Assembly (NCBI RefSeq): GCF_009789195.1
Contig: NZ_WSTC01000007.1
Coordinates: forward strand, 62,001-126,000
DNA from: Paenibacillus sp. MMS18-CY102
GTDB taxonomy: Bacteria; Bacillota; Bacilli; Paenibacillales; Paenibacillaceae
Length of the DNA: 64,000 nt
Direction of reading: 5' to 3'
Part shown: positions 25,317 to 35,738 of the stretch, piece by piece
Position numbering within the stretch: position 1 is the first letter of the stretch
How the letters are laid out: each line of letters begins with the position of its first letter
Position numbers and translations under genes: made by a program
Notes under the pieces: generated by a model
Told to the model about the DNA's origin: nothing
What the model saw: the letters and a program-made list of their open reading frames with translations, nothing else
The model's database searches: none

Positions 25317-25354
25317 AAAAATGACGGGGCCGCGCTACGCGGTCCCGTCATTTT
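25317..25354. terminator. Bidirectional terminator between helicase and phosphoesterase genes
   Basis: An inverted repeat pairs AAAATGACGGG with CCCGTCATTTT and is closed by CCGCG/CGCGG. The outer A and T runs serve both directions. It overlaps the stop codon of the minus-strand phosphoesterase. Confidence 0.85.
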
Positions 25355-26900
25355 ATTTTCCCCCACGCATATTTAACAAGCGCGAAGCTTCGCCCACGAT
25401 GTTGTACATCGATAAGCTGAGCAAATGCGTGACATCGCTCGCCCGAAGCGGTGAAAGTGCGGCGGTTCGGAACGATACAGCGAGCGGCTTGTCGCTGCGG
25501 TTGCCGAACGAGTCAATCGCTATGACCTTCGCAACGTATGCCGTATCGGGCGTCAGCCCTTTCAGATCGAACGACAGGCTTGCCGGCATCGGATGTTTAT
25601 AAAATTCGGAAAACGCATGAACCGTCAGCGCGTGCTTGCCATTGCTTTCCCTGCTCACATCGATGTCATACGCGTGAACGAGCAAATTATCCGTTGCTTG
25701 GTTGAACGTTATCGTCGCTCTGGTCCCATGAATGCTGCCTGGCACAATAGACGCCTTCGCGGTTGGGCCGAATTTCGGCTTGGCCTTATCGCGGCCATCC
25801 GTATAGCGGAATGCAGGCTTGCGCGCTGGGTAATCGACAATCCAATCCTCACCGGTCCAGTCGTCTCGATGAAAGTCACGCCGCTTTACGATTACTTGTT
25901 TGTCCTTCACTTGAACAATATAGCCCTGGGCGATATCATCCGATGGATGATTGCCCTGCACCATGCCCGATTCAAGCTCTGGGTAACGGATTGCGGATGT
26001 GCCAAACGACGTGAAATCCCGTTGATGTACGCTTCGCGGGTCATCCAGCATATAGTGCGAATGGCCAGAGAATGTGATAGCTTGTGGATAGCGGGCCAGT
26101 ATCGCATAGAGCTGCTTATGCTTTTGCGTATGCCCCCACTCGTCGCTGCCATACACCGTATTGCTAATATGCTGATGAAAAATGACAAATATCGGCTTGT
26201 CCACGCTAGCATGGTCCGCAAGCTTTGTGTTCAGCCAGCCAAGCTGGCGGTCGGAAAGCGTGCCATTGGTCGTCTTATTCTCACTGCCGATGACGATAAA
26301 GTGGTAGCCATTAATCCACGTGTCGTAGTAAATGCCTGGCATGCCGGTCTTGTCCATGAACAGCTTCTGCGCTCTTGCCGCGCTAGAGGTGCCATAATAA
26401 TCATGGTTGCCAATCGCTAGCAAATGGCGGGCAGCCGCCTGCTTATGGCCGTTGTAAATCGCCATAAACGTTTCATACTGCATAGCTTCCCCTTTATCAG
26501 TCAAATCGCCTGCGCTTACCATCGCATCATACTGCGGCGCAATTCGGTTTATTTGCTTCAAAACGTTTGCGAATTTCGTAGCGGCCTTGTCCCCAGCTCC
26601 AATATGAATGTCGCTTATGACCGGAAAAACGAGATTCAACCCATCGCTCCGCTTCACGGTCGTATACCGATCAGCCATTTTTGCTTCCGTTGCCGTTGCA
26701 GTTACCGTTCCAGCGGTCGCCTTCGCGCCCGTTCCCACTGGGTTTACGCCCGCATTTGCGCCAATTAAGCCTGCCCCTATGCCCTGCACAAGAAGCAGGG
26801 ACGCGAGAGCCGTCGCCACGCGGCTTGCCAGCCGCCTTGTTTCCTTGATCACGCCTGATGCACCCGTTTCTTCTAAATGGTTAACCAGCCAATGTTCCAC
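25353..26900 (-). CDS. Calcineurin-like metallophosphoesterase with N-terminal hydrophobic segment
   Basis: A protein of up to 515 residues. The metal-binding blocks are in order: VISDIHIG, SAGDLTDKGEAM, LAIGNHDYYGTSS, VIFHQHISNT and ITFSGHSHYMLDD. Before them are a hydrophobic stretch (ALASLLLVQGIGAGLIGA) and a Thr/Ala-rich linker, which suggests export or a membrane anchor. The C-terminus (about 400-500) resembles a fibronectin-III-like fold (GLTPDTAYVAKVIAIDSFGN). The GTG at 26900 has no strong ribosome site, so the true start may be the downstream GTG at VIKETRRLASRV. It lies 9 bases after the MHYT-GGDEF-EAL gene, so it is probably cotranscribed. Confidence 0.87.
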   Translation of the reverse strand: MEHWLVNHLEETGASGVIKETRRLASRVATALASLLLVQGIGAGLIGANAGVNPVGTGAKATAGTVTATATEAKMADRYTTVKRSDGLNLVFPVISDIHIGAGDKAATKFANVLKQINRIAPQYDAMVSAGDLTDKGEAMQYETFMAIYNGHKQAAARHLLAIGNHDYYGTSSAARAQKLFMDKTGMPGIYYDTWINGYHFIVIGSENKTTNGTLSDRQLGWLNTKLADHASVDKPIFVIFHQHISNTVYGSDEWGHTQKHKQLYAILARYPQAITFSGHSHYMLDDPRSVHQRDFTSFGTSAIRYPELESGMVQGNHPSDDIAQGYIVQVKDKQVIVKRRDFHRDDWTGEDWIVDYPARKPAFRYTDGRDKAKPKFGPTAKASIVPGSIHGTRATITFNQATDNLLVHAYDIDVSRESNGKHALTVHAFSEFYKHPMPASLSFDLKGLTPDTAYVAKVIAIDSFGNRSDKPLAVSFRTAALSPLRASDVTHLLSLSMYNIVGEASRLLNMRGGK

Positions 26901-26909
26901 TAGTATGCG

Positions 26910-28943
26910 TCACAAGCCCTCGCCGCATGCAGCTTCCTTATACGCCAAATCATCTAGCCAAACACGCACACGGATATCATCCATCGGCTTGCCGAAATAA
27001 TAGCCTTGAATAACCGGGCAGCCCGAATCGATAAGCAGCGCAACCTGCTGCTCCTCTTCCACGCCCTCAGCCACAACCTCTAAGTTAAGCTGCTGCGCCA
27101 ACGTTACAATCGTTCGTATAATCGCCTGCTTGGCCGGCAAATGGCTTTCGTTAACGAACATCCGGTCGATCTTCACCGTGTCGATCGGAATGCGGTCAAG
27201 CGTCCCCAGCGAGGAATAGCCGGACCCAAAATCGTCCATCGATACTTTCACGCCAAGCGACCGGATTTCATTCAGCTGCCTAATGACATCGGCCATATCG
27301 TGAATGACGATCGATTCGGTAATTTCAAGCTCCAGCCGTTCAGGCGGCAGCATACACAGCTCAAGTGATTCACTCACCATGTCGTGCAAAATGTGGCTGT
27401 CAAACAGCTTCACAGAGGTGTTCACCGCAACCGTCAGTTCCCCATAGCCATCCCGCTCCCAGCGAAGGCAATCATGGCAGGCTTGCTGAAGGACGAAACG
27501 CGACAGCCCGACAATCAATCCTGTCTCTTCAGCGATCGGAATAAATTCCGAAGGCGGCACGAGCCCAAGCTCCGGATGCTGCCAGCGAACAAGCGCCTCG
27601 AAGCCAGAAGGCCTGCCGATGCGTGTATCCCATTTGGGCTGGTAATACACGACGAATTCACCGCCCCGTTCCATCGCCCTGCGCAGATCCTTCTCCAATG
27701 CCATCCGCCTTACAAGCCGCTGCTCCATTCCTTGATTGAACAATTGAAATCGATTTTTGCCTTTGCTCTTCGCGTCGTACATTGCCGTGTCAGCTGTCTT
27801 CAGCAGCATCGACTGATCGCGGCCGTGCTCAGGGAATAAGCTAATCCCCACGCTACATGTCACATATAGCTCATGGCCTTCCAGCTGAAACGGGCGATGG
27901 ATGCTGGCAAGCAGCTGGCCTGCCAATTCTTCCGCTTCCGATTGCCCGACATTCGGGATAATTAACAAAAATTCATCGCCGCCGATTCGAAACACCTGCA
28001 ACGACTCCGACAGCTGGGCCAGCCGTTTGCTTGCATCCAAAACGAGCAGGTCGCCAACCTCATGCCCCAGCGTATCGTTAATCGTCTTGAACTGGTCAAT
28101 ATCCACGAACAGCACAGCCCCTTGTTGAGCGCGTTGCAAAAACAAGTCGAACCGGCGGCGAAGCTCGTACCGATTCGGCAGGCCAGTCAAGGGGTCGGTG
28201 TATGCCATCCGAATAAGTACCGCCCGATCAATATAAACTATGCCCCATGAAATGAGGAGCAGCAGCAGCATTGCAGCCGTTACTGCACTTACCAAAAACA
28301 AATTGAGCGGCGACTCGCCGAACATCTCCGGGCTGCCGCACCAGAACGATACGGAGCGCATGCCTGTGTAATGCATGCCGCATACCGCTAAACCCATCAG
28401 CGCAGCTGCAATCCATTTGCGAAGCATGGAACGGTTCATGTTGGTGCGCACACGGCTGAACAAAAACAAAGCCGCGTAGGACACGATGATGGCAACCAAT
28501 ACAGATAACATCACATAAAAAGAGTCATACCGCATCTCGCCCGGCAGGCGGAGCGCGGACATCCCAATATAATGCATGCCCGCGATGCCCAGCCCCATTA
28601 CGATACCGCCGACAAAAACCAAGCTGCGCCTGGACTCGGACCTTTGGGTCAAATAAAACGCTATATATGAAGCCGCAATAGCCGCCACCAGCGAGAGCGC
28701 CGTAGCAGACACATCATAAGTAACTTTCACATTGAGATGAAAAGCAATCATTCCGACAAAATGCATGGACCATATGCCGCATCCCATAACGACGGCGCCT
28801 ACAAACATCCACCCCAATTTGGAACGGCCATGCGCTTGTAATACCCGTCCGATCGTATGAAGCGCAGAAAAGGAAGATAACGCCGCAATAATAAACGAAA
28901 GTGCAACGATTCCTAGGCTATACGTCCCTTGTAACATAATCAT
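26910..28943 (-). CDS. MHYT-GGDEF-EAL c-di-GMP signalling protein
   Basis: A 677-residue membrane protein. The first 240 residues are a seven-helix MHYT sensor with three repeats (MHFVGMIAF, MHYIGMSAL, MHYTGMRSV), thought to bind a metal and sense a gas such as O2, CO or NO. A GGDEF domain (near residue 319) has RIGGDEFLLII intact. An EAL domain starts near 447 (GFEALVRWQHPE) and contains KVSMDDFGSGYSSLG, KIDRMFV and VVAEGVE, so both activities could be real. The start has the ribosome site GGAGGAGAAACAGC. It would make or break cyclic di-GMP at the membrane. Confidence 0.95.
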   Translation of the reverse strand: MIMLQGTYSLGIVALSFIIAALSSFSALHTIGRVLQAHGRSKLGWMFVGAVVMGCGIWSMHFVGMIAFHLNVKVTYDVSATALSLVAAIAASYIAFYLTQRSESRRSLVFVGGIVMGLGIAGMHYIGMSALRLPGEMRYDSFYVMLSVLVAIIVSYAALFLFSRVRTNMNRSMLRKWIAAALMGLAVCGMHYTGMRSVSFWCGSPEMFGESPLNLFLVSAVTAAMLLLLLISWGIVYIDRAVLIRMAYTDPLTGLPNRYELRRRFDLFLQRAQQGAVLFVDIDQFKTINDTLGHEVGDLLVLDASKRLAQLSESLQVFRIGGDEFLLIIPNVGQSEAEELAGQLLASIHRPFQLEGHELYVTCSVGISLFPEHGRDQSMLLKTADTAMYDAKSKGKNRFQLFNQGMEQRLVRRMALEKDLRRAMERGGEFVVYYQPKWDTRIGRPSGFEALVRWQHPELGLVPPSEFIPIAEETGLIVGLSRFVLQQACHDCLRWERDGYGELTVAVNTSVKLFDSHILHDMVSESLELCMLPPERLELEITESIVIHDMADVIRQLNEIRSLGVKVSMDDFGSGYSSLGTLDRIPIDTVKIDRMFVNESHLPAKQAIIRTIVTLAQQLNLEVVAEGVEEEQQVALLIDSGCPVIQGYYFGKPMDDIRVRVWLDDLAYKEAACGEGL

Positions 28944-29084
28944 GCTGTTTCTCCTCCGATGATGGCGTTGCCTATACTTGCCTAGGTAAGATTATACATC
29001 GCATCCGCTAGACTAACAGCCATTTTCTATCGGGAGGAGCTTATTTTCCCTGTAACCCCCCTACTTTTGCCCCATTCCCCTCTC

Positions 29085-29486
29085 CTAAGGCACTAAATCG
29101 ACCCGTTTCTGATACTGCTCCGCCGTCAACAACCCGCTTAAAGCAGCCTCGGCATCATTGCGCACGAGGATGTCCACGAGCCATCCCCCTTCGTACGGGT
29201 CCTCATTCACCGCCTCCGGCATGCCAGCCAATGCCTCGTTGACTCGAATAATGACGCCGTTAACGGGGCTATACAGGTCCGATACCGTCTTCACTGACTC
29301 AATCGTGCCCATCGGCTGCAGCGCCACCACCTCCGTGCCTATGGACGGAAGCTCGACATATACAATATCCCCAAGCGCACACTGCGCGTGATCGGTAATG
29401 CCTACCCGAACGACGCGGCGATCAGCCTGCAACGCGACCCACTCATGCTCCTCTGTATAATGCAGTCCCGCCCTTACTTCACTCAT
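29085..29486 (-). CDS. gcvH: Glycine cleavage system H protein
   Basis: A 133-residue lipoyl carrier (from ATG 29486; the frame can extend three codons). Landmarks are HYTEEHEWVAL, VRVGITDHAQCALGDIVYVELP, the lipoylated lysine in ESVKTVSDLYSPV, and NEDPYEGGWLVDI. It carries the methylamine intermediate between GcvP and GcvT in the cytosol. The gene is divergent from gcvT-gcvPA-gcvPB, and the 140-base gap between them must hold both promoters. No glycine riboswitch fold is visible there. Confidence 0.95.
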   Translation of the reverse strand: MSEVRAGLHYTEEHEWVALQADRRVVRVGITDHAQCALGDIVYVELPSIGTEVVALQPMGTIESVKTVSDLYSPVNGVIIRVNEALAGMPEAVNEDPYEGGWLVDILVRNDAEAALSGLLTAEQYQKRVDLVP

Positions 29487-29626
29487 GTTCAACACCCTTT
29501 CCGCGTATGCATGAATACAACAGGCTTAATGTGCTTTGCTCCCTATTCACTCCTATGACGAACAAGCGCGCGATAGCCCATTCTTTTCTTTATGCAGCCC
29601 TATCCTTCGCGAAGAGGTGATCCCTG

Positions 29627-30754
29627 ATGAAAACACTCCGGCGTACGCCCTTATTCTCCTTGTATAGCCAGCATCCCGGTGTCCGCACCATTGATTTTGG
29701 CGGTTGGGAACTGCCCATACAGTTCACAAGCATTGTCAAAGAGCATGAAGCCGTCAGGCGCTCAGCTGGATTGTTTGATGTTTCGCATATGGGCAGGCTG
29801 ATCGTTACTGGGTTATTCACTGAAACGTTGTTGGAGCGGCTTACGACTAACCGCCTATCCGCACTTACAGACGGCCGCGCCCAATACACCTTGATGTGCA
29901 ATAGCGAAGGTGGCACCATCGACGACCTGCTCATCTACCGCTTGTCTGCGGACCAATACATGCTTGTCGTCAACGCCTCCAATACAGCACAGGTGCTAGA
30001 ATGGCTGCGCGAGCAGCTCATTGGCGATATTACAGTTGAAAATACAACCGGGCAGACCGCTCTGCTTGCGCTGCAAGGACCGGATGCAGCGGCGATTCTA
30101 GGCGAAGCCTGTGACGCTGCGACTTGCACTGCATTGAACCGCTTAGCCCCATTCCAATTCACCCCATCGGCTGCTGTATGCGGCGTATCCGCGCTTGTCT
30201 CTCGCACTGGATATACCGGTGAAGATGGCTTTGAACTGTACGTGGATGCGGTTGATGCGCCGGTACTTTGGAACGGCCTCTTGCAAGCTGGCGAGCGCTA
30301 CGGCGCAGTGCCTGCCGGGCTAGGCGCGCGGGACACGCTGCGTTTAGAAGCTCGCCTCCCACTATATGGGCATGAGCTGTCGGCTTCCGTTTCGCCAATC
30401 GAAGCTGGATTGCGCGCTTTCGTGAAAACAGGCAAAGGCGAATTTATCGGGCGCAGCGTGCTGCTTGAGCAGCTTGCTGTAGGAGCGCCTCGCCGCTTGG
30501 TTGGCATCGAGCTGGGCGAGCGCAGCATTCCAAGAGCGGGCTACGCCATATACGCCGATGGCATGCAGGTTGGCCATGTCACATCCGGCACGCATTCCCC
30601 GACGCTTAAGCGAAACATTGGGCTTGCGCTGGTGCACGCAGATTACGCATCAATAGGCACTCGGCTCCTCGTAGATGTTCGCGGCGTTTCATCGCCTGCG
30701 ACCGTGGTGCCTACTCCCTTCTACCGGCGATTGCAAGCGCAGGGCGGGAGGTGA
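29627..30754 (+). CDS. gcvT: Glycine cleavage system aminomethyltransferase (T protein)
   Basis: A 375-residue folate-dependent T protein. Landmarks: LYSQHPGVRTIDFGGWELPIQ (shown here as FGGWELPIQ), FDVSHMGRLIVTG, LALQGPDA, SRTGYTGEDGFELYV, and GLGARDTLRLEARLPLYGHE. The C-terminal barrel has GHVTSGTHSPTLKRNIGLA. It transfers the one-carbon unit from the H protein's aminomethyl-lipoyl arm to tetrahydrofolate. The ribosome site is GAGGTGATCCCTG. The stop overlaps the ribosome-binding region of gcvPA, so the operon is translationally tight. Confidence 0.96.
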   Translation: MKTLRRTPLFSLYSQHPGVRTIDFGGWELPIQFTSIVKEHEAVRRSAGLFDVSHMGRLIVTGLFTETLLERLTTNRLSALTDGRAQYTLMCNSEGGTIDDLLIYRLSADQYMLVVNASNTAQVLEWLREQLIGDITVENTTGQTALLALQGPDAAAILGEACDAATCTALNRLAPFQFTPSAAVCGVSALVSRTGYTGEDGFELYVDAVDAPVLWNGLLQAGERYGAVPAGLGARDTLRLEARLPLYGHELSASVSPIEAGLRAFVKTGKGEFIGRSVLLEQLAVGAPRRLVGIELGERSIPRAGYAIYADGMQVGHVTSGTHSPTLKRNIGLALVHADYASIGTRLLVDVRGVSSPATVVPTPFYRRLQAQGGR

Positions 30755-30759
30755 GCGCT

Positions 30760-32139
30760 ATGCATGCTGATCCGCAATCGTATCGCCATCGCTATATTCC
30801 CATGACCGAGCAGGATGAAGCTGAAATGCTGCAGGCCGTCGGCGTTTCATCAATTAGCGAACTGTTCCGCGATATTCCCGCCTCGGTTCGCTATCAGGGC
30901 CTGCTGCCCGTTTCTGAGCCGCTGGATGAGCTTGCGCTCTGGTCACATATGCGCGAGTTAGCCAGCCGCAATCTCGATACCTCCCGAATGGCCAGCTTCT
31001 TGGGTGCTGGCATTTACGATCACCATATTCCCGTCGCTATTAACCATGTGCTGTCGCGCTCGGAATTCTACACTGCCTATACGCCTTATCAACCCGAAAT
31101 TAGCCAAGGAGCGCTGCAAGCTATTTTCGAATTTCAATCGTATATATGTGAGTTGGCCGGAATGGCTGTCGCCAATGCCAGCATGTATGATGGCGCTACG
31201 GCGCTTGCCGAAGCCGGGCTGCTTGCAGTTGGCGCAACGAAGCGCAAACGGCTTGCCATCTCGCGCGGCATCCATCCCGAAGCGCGGCAAATCATCGCCA
31301 CGACAGCCGAAGCGCTCGGGATCGAGCTTGTTGAAATCGGCCTTGCGCCCGGCATCGGCACGACGGACCTGAACAAGCTGGAGAATGCGGTTGATGATAC
31401 CGTCGCAGCAGTCCTTATCCAGTCGCCGAATTTTCTCGGATGCATTGAAGATCTCGCTTCTCTCGAGCCGCTCGCCCATCATTGCGGCGCGCTTCTCATC
31501 GTTAGTGCAAACCCGCTCTCGCTCGGCGTCCTGGAGCCGCCTGGCAGCCTCGGTGCGGACATCGTCGTCGGGGATGCCCAGCCGCTGGGCATTCCCCAAT
31601 CGTTCGGAGGGCCCACCTGCGGCTTCTTCGCAGTGGCAGAGCCGCTTATGCGCCGCATGCCCGGACGAATTGTCGGACAGACCGTTGACCGCGAGGGCAA
31701 ACGCGGCTTCGTGCTAACGCTGCAAGCGCGCGAGCAGCATATTCGGCGCGAGAAGGCGACATCTAATATATGCTCCAACCAAGCCCTGCTCGCCTTAGGC
31801 GCAGCAGTCTACTTGTCGGTGATGGGGAGAACGGGTTTGCAGGAAACTGCTGCACTCAACGTGCGCAAAGCGAGATACGCAGCCTCCGTTATCGCTGCCC
31901 TTCCCGGCTATCAGTTGCCGCTCAGCGCCCCTTCGTTCAATGAATTCGTTATTCAATTGCCAAAGGGCCGCTCGTGTACGACGGCAATCGGTCACTTGCT
32001 GAAGGACGGCATCCTTGGCGGATATAACCTTGAAGCGGACTATCCCGAGCTGCCGGGCTGCATGCTGCTCGCCGTAACAGAGAAGCGAACCAAGGCAGAA
32101 ATCGACCGATTAGCCCTACGATTGGGGGAATTGATATGA
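30760..32139 (+). CDS. gcvPA: Glycine decarboxylase subunit 1 (P protein alpha)
   Basis: A 459-residue PLP-fold subunit without the catalytic lysine, as expected for the alpha chain. Landmarks: [64 protein letters not shown], and [24 protein letters not shown] 30760 is chosen over GTG 30751 because it lies 6 bases after GGAGGTGA. Together with GcvPB it decarboxylates glycine and loads the H protein. The last codon overlaps the start of gcvPB by ATGA. Confidence 0.96.
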   Translation: MHADPQSYRHRYIPMTEQDEAEMLQAVGVSSISELFRDIPASVRYQGLLPVSEPLDELALWSHMRELASRNLDTSRMASFLGAGIYDHHIPVAINHVLSRSEFYTAYTPYQPEISQGALQAIFEFQSYICELAGMAVANASMYDGATALAEAGLLAVGATKRKRLAISRGIHPEARQIIATTAEALGIELVEIGLAPGIGTTDLNKLENAVDDTVAAVLIQSPNFLGCIEDLASLEPLAHHCGALLIVSANPLSLGVLEPPGSLGADIVVGDAQPLGIPQSFGGPTCGFFAVAEPLMRRMPGRIVGQTVDREGKRGFVLTLQAREQHIRREKATSNICSNQALLALGAAVYLSVMGRTGLQETAALNVRKARYAASVIAALPGYQLPLSAPSFNEFVIQLPKGRSCTTAIGHLLKDGILGGYNLEADYPELPGCMLLAVTEKRTKAEIDRLALRLGELI

Positions 32140-33605
32140 CTATAGAAGAACAACCCGCGCCACCGCTCATCTTTGACAGGAGCCGGACTGGACGAATCGC
32201 CTGCTCCTTGCCCGCATGCGACGTGCCTGAGCTGCCGCTAGAAGGATGTATCCCCCCTTCCCTCCTGCGAAAGGCTCCCGCTGCGCTGCCGGAGCTGTAT
32301 GAGGTTGACGTTATCCGGCACTACACCGCATTATCGCGCCGCAACTTCGGTGTCGATAACGGCTTCTATCCGCTCGGCTCGTGCACGATGAAGTACAACC
32401 CGAAACTGCATGAGGATATCGCCCGGCTGCCGGGAATCGCCAGCCTGCATCCGTATCAGCCCGAATCGACCGTACAGGGGGCGCTGGAACTGCTCCACAC
32501 GCTGCAAAGCGATCTCGCCGCCATTACCGGCATGGACGCGGTTTCGCTTCAGCCAGCCGCCGGCGCGCACGGGGAATGGACCGGCCTGCGCATGATTCGC
32601 GCTTATCATGAAAGCCGCGGCGAGCAGCGCAAGCAAGTGCTCGTGCCCGACTCCTCCCACGGCACGAACCCGGCAAGCGCCTCTGCTGCCGGATATACGG
32701 CCGTGACGCTAAAGTCCGACACACGCGGGCTCGTTGATCTTGATGCGCTTCGCGCAGCGGTTGGGCCAGATACCGCTGCGCTTATGCTGACAAACCCGAA
32801 TACACTCGGGCTATTCGAGGAGCAGATCATCGAGATTGCGGACATCGTTCACCAAGCGGGCGGACTGCTCTATTACGACGGCGCGAATGCGAATGCCATT
32901 ATGGGCATCACCCGCCCCGGCGACATGGGGTTCGACGTCGTTCATCTCAACCTGCACAAAACGATGAGTACGCCGCATGGCGGCGGCGGTCCCGGCGCTG
33001 GCCCCGTTGGCGTCAAACGGTTTTTGGAGCCTTTTTTGCCCAAACCGCTTATCGCCAGCCGCCCTGACGGCACCTATTTCTATGATTACGATCGCCCATT
33101 GTCCATCGGCCGCGTAAAGCCATACCACGGCAACTTCGGCATACTCGTTCGGGCTTATGCCTATATCCGCTCTTATGGAGCGGAAGGGCTGCGGCGTGTG
33201 TCCGAATGTGCTGTCCTTAACGCCAACTATATGAGGAGCAGGCTCAGCGCCGCCTTCGAGATGCCTTTTCCCCGCATCTGCAAGCATGAGTTCGTCTTAT
33301 CCGGATCAAGGCAAAAGGCGTACGGCGTCCGTACGTTCGATATGGCCAAGCGATTGCTCGACTTCGGCTTCCATCCGCCTACCGTCTACTTTCCTCTCAT
33401 CGTAGAAGAGAGTATGATGATTGAGCCGACCGAAACGGAAAGCAAAGAGACGCTGGACCGTTTCATTGATACGATGCTCCAGATCGCCTGGGAAGCTGAG
33501 CATGCGCCAGAGAAGATTTTGCAAGCGCCAGCGGGAACAGCCGTCAGCCGTCTCGACGAAACGCTAGCCGCACGCCGGCCGATTCTGAATTGCTCCTGCG
33601 AATGA
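32136..33605 (+). CDS. gcvPB: Glycine decarboxylase subunit 2 (P protein beta)
   Basis: A 489-residue PLP enzyme. The Schiff-base lysine is in [18 protein letters not shown], with [29 protein letters not shown] and [12 protein letters not shown] before it. It starts within the gcvPA stop, and expected family length is kept. It ends close to a terminator hairpin. The heterodimer with GcvPA forms the active P protein. The C-terminal end has an extra basic-Cys tail (RPILNCSCE), which is minor. Confidence 0.96.
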   Translation: MTIEEQPAPPLIFDRSRTGRIACSLPACDVPELPLEGCIPPSLLRKAPAALPELYEVDVIRHYTALSRRNFGVDNGFYPLGSCTMKYNPKLHEDIARLPGIASLHPYQPESTVQGALELLHTLQSDLAAITGMDAVSLQPAAGAHGEWTGLRMIRAYHESRGEQRKQVLVPDSSHGTNPASASAAGYTAVTLKSDTRGLVDLDALRAAVGPDTAALMLTNPNTLGLFEEQIIEIADIVHQAGGLLYYDGANANAIMGITRPGDMGFDVVHLNLHKTMSTPHGGGGPGAGPVGVKRFLEPFLPKPLIASRPDGTYFYDYDRPLSIGRVKPYHGNFGILVRAYAYIRSYGAEGLRRVSECAVLNANYMRSRLSAAFEMPFPRICKHEFVLSGSRQKAYGVRTFDMAKRLLDFGFHPPTVYFPLIVEESMMIEPTETESKETLDRFIDTMLQIAWEAEHAPEKILQAPAGTAVSRLDETLAARRPILNCSCE

Positions 33606-33636
33606 AGAAGATGAACTGCATCAGCAACCACGCTGC

Positions 33637-33673
33637 AGCTCCTGCTCGGGATTCGGCAAGTGCAGGAGCTTTA
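33637..33673 (+). terminator. Terminator of the gcv operon
   Basis: AGCTCCTGC (33637-33645) pairs with GCAGGAGCT (33662-33670), and TTAT follows. It is 32 bases after the gcvPB stop. The following 140 bases to the LtaS-like gene are AT-rich and probably hold its promoter. Confidence 0.75.
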
Positions 33674-33813
33674 TCCATTTCATGCTTCCAAGCGCGGTAC
33701 TTAACAATGGCGACATTTAATATGAGTTGTATTCATCCACACAAATCATTAAAATTATTAATTAGTTTACAAACGTCAACGAAGTAGATCGGGAGATCGA
33801 GGTGGGGTTGGTT

Positions 33814-35730
33814 GTGAGTCACAATCGGAGAACGTGGTTGTACAGTCCTTTTTTAATTTTCACAATTGCAATGATCATTAAGGTTTATATGTCGTGGCAG
33901 GTCATTTACGGCACCGGCTTCAGTTGGAAGCCTCTGCTGACTGAGCTTCCCGCGATTTGGGCCGTATTCGCGATCATTGAACTGTTAGCATCCAAGCGCA
34001 AGCTTGGCATATATTTGACCGTCAATTTGTTGCTAACAGCCGTGTACTTTGCCGTCATTATGTACTATAAGTATTTCGGCATTATCGTCACGTATCATGC
34101 GCTTGCACAAGTCGGGCAGGTTGGGGAGGTCAAAGGGAGCGTATTCCAGCTTATGCATCCCTCCTTCCTGCTCATCTTCATTGATATCGTCGCTATTGCC
34201 CTGACACTAACCTTCAGCAAAAAAGCGCGCAGCTGGGCTGCCATCTCAGCTGCACGTTTGCCGCGTCCAGTGACTGCTTCCTTATTAACCGTAGCGGCAG
34301 CTGCCGCACTCATTACGGTATGGCAGCATAAGGATGTCATTAACGAAGTTCGCCAGACTGAAGAGATGGGCATCGTCAATTATGAGCTATACAAGGTTGC
34401 GACTAGCGGCAAGGACGAGAGAACCGTCGCCATTACGGAAGTGACACCAGAAGCAATCATGAAGCTGAAGGGCATCGCACCTGTCTCCGGCGGGGACAAG
34501 CCTGCTCATTGGGCTGCTGCGCAAGGGCGCAACGTTATCGTCCTCCAGATGGAAGCTTTCCAGAACTTCTTGCTCGGGTTAAAGGTAGATGGCCAAGAGG
34601 TTACGCCTAATCTGAATAAGCTGAAGGAAGAATCGGTTTATTTTAAGCATATGTTCCAAATGGTAGGGCAAGGCAACACGTCTGATGCTGAGTTTATGAC
34701 CAATACATCGCTGTACGTGCCGCCTGTCGGCGCTGCAACGGATGCCTATGTCGACCATGCAATTCCATCTCTGCCTAAGCGGTTCGAGAAAGCTGGGTAT
34801 CTTGCCGCGACATTCCACACGAACGACGTGAAGTTCTGGAACCGTGACAAGCTCTACAATGCGCTCGGATTCAATTATTACTATGATAAAGAATGGTATG
34901 GCACGGACGATACGATCGCATTTGGTTCATCCGACGATATTCTCTATGAGAAAGCCATCCAAGAAATTGCGGACATTAACAAATCGGGTCAACGGGTATA
35001 TGCCAACTTGATCTCGATGTCAGCTCATCACCCGTTCAATTTCCTGCCCGACACAGTGAAAAAACTGCCATTGCCTGAACAATTCGAAGGCTCCTTCGCC
35101 GGCAATTACATTCAGTCGCAGCATTATGCGGATGAGGCTATTGGCATTCTAATTGCGAAACTGAAGGAATATGGCCTCTGGGATAACACCATGCTCGTCA
35201 TTTATGGCGACCATATGGGATTGCCAGTCTACTCACTCAATGATACCGACCGTGAGCTGCTGCAATCAATCCTTGGCACGCCGTATTCTTATACGGATAT
35301 GCTCAACATCCCTTTGATTATTTCTGCTCCCGGAGCGCTTCAGCCCGAAGTGCGCATGCAAACAGCCGGGCAGATTGATATCATGCCGACCATTGCCAAC
35401 TTAGCGGGCATCCCGCTTGATCATGAGATTTATTTTGGCCAGGATTTAATGAATCATACGAGCAACCTGTTGCCAGAGCGTTATTATTTGCCATCAGGAT
35501 CTCTTATTAATAACAAAAGCATTTTCGTGCCTGGCGAACAATTCAAGGATGGCGTTGTTTACCCTCTTCCTGGAGATACCGGTGAAGCGCCTTATCCGGC
35601 GCAATCGGAATTCGACCGTGCGCTTCAGTTGCTCGAATTATCGCATACCTATGCGAAGTCGCTTCCGCCTGCCGAAGGGCATGTCCCTTCAGGCGCGACG
35701 CGTACAACAACTCAGAATAAAGGAGATTGA
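33814..35730 (+). CDS. LTA-synthase-family phosphoglycerol transferase
   Basis: A 638-residue membrane enzyme (GTG 33814 is preferred because GAGGTGGGG precedes it; GTG 33802 would add four residues). Five hydrophobic helices fill residues 1-175. The extracellular sulfatase-like domain has the metal and nucleophile blocks: VIVLQMEAFQNFL (Glu ligand), GQGNTSDAEFMTN (catalytic Thr near 289), FHTNDVKFWNRDK (ligand residues) and VIYGDHMGLP (Asp-His ligands). The family polymerises glycerol phosphate from phosphatidylglycerol into lipoteichoic acid. It is followed by a PAP2 protein in the same operon. Confidence 0.9.
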   Translation: MSHNRRTWLYSPFLIFTIAMIIKVYMSWQVIYGTGFSWKPLLTELPAIWAVFAIIELLASKRKLGIYLTVNLLLTAVYFAVIMYYKYFGIIVTYHALAQVGQVGEVKGSVFQLMHPSFLLIFIDIVAIALTLTFSKKARSWAAISAARLPRPVTASLLTVAAAAALITVWQHKDVINEVRQTEEMGIVNYELYKVATSGKDERTVAITEVTPEAIMKLKGIAPVSGGDKPAHWAAAQGRNVIVLQMEAFQNFLLGLKVDGQEVTPNLNKLKEESVYFKHMFQMVGQGNTSDAEFMTNTSLYVPPVGAATDAYVDHAIPSLPKRFEKAGYLAATFHTNDVKFWNRDKLYNALGFNYYYDKEWYGTDDTIAFGSSDDILYEKAIQEIADINKSGQRVYANLISMSAHHPFNFLPDTVKKLPLPEQFEGSFAGNYIQSQHYADEAIGILIAKLKEYGLWDNTMLVIYGDHMGLPVYSLNDTDRELLQSILGTPYSYTDMLNIPLIISAPGALQPEVRMQTAGQIDIMPTIANLAGIPLDHEIYFGQDLMNHTSNLLPERYYLPSGSLINNKSIFVPGEQFKDGVVYPLPGDTGEAPYPAQSEFDRALQLLELSHTYAKSLPPAEGHVPSGATRTTTQNKGD

Positions 35731-35738
35731 TACTCATT

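Noticed and set aside
29487-29626. Glycine riboswitch before gcvT
   Set aside because: The gap is only 140 bases and I find neither the conserved core nor a tandem aptamer pattern.
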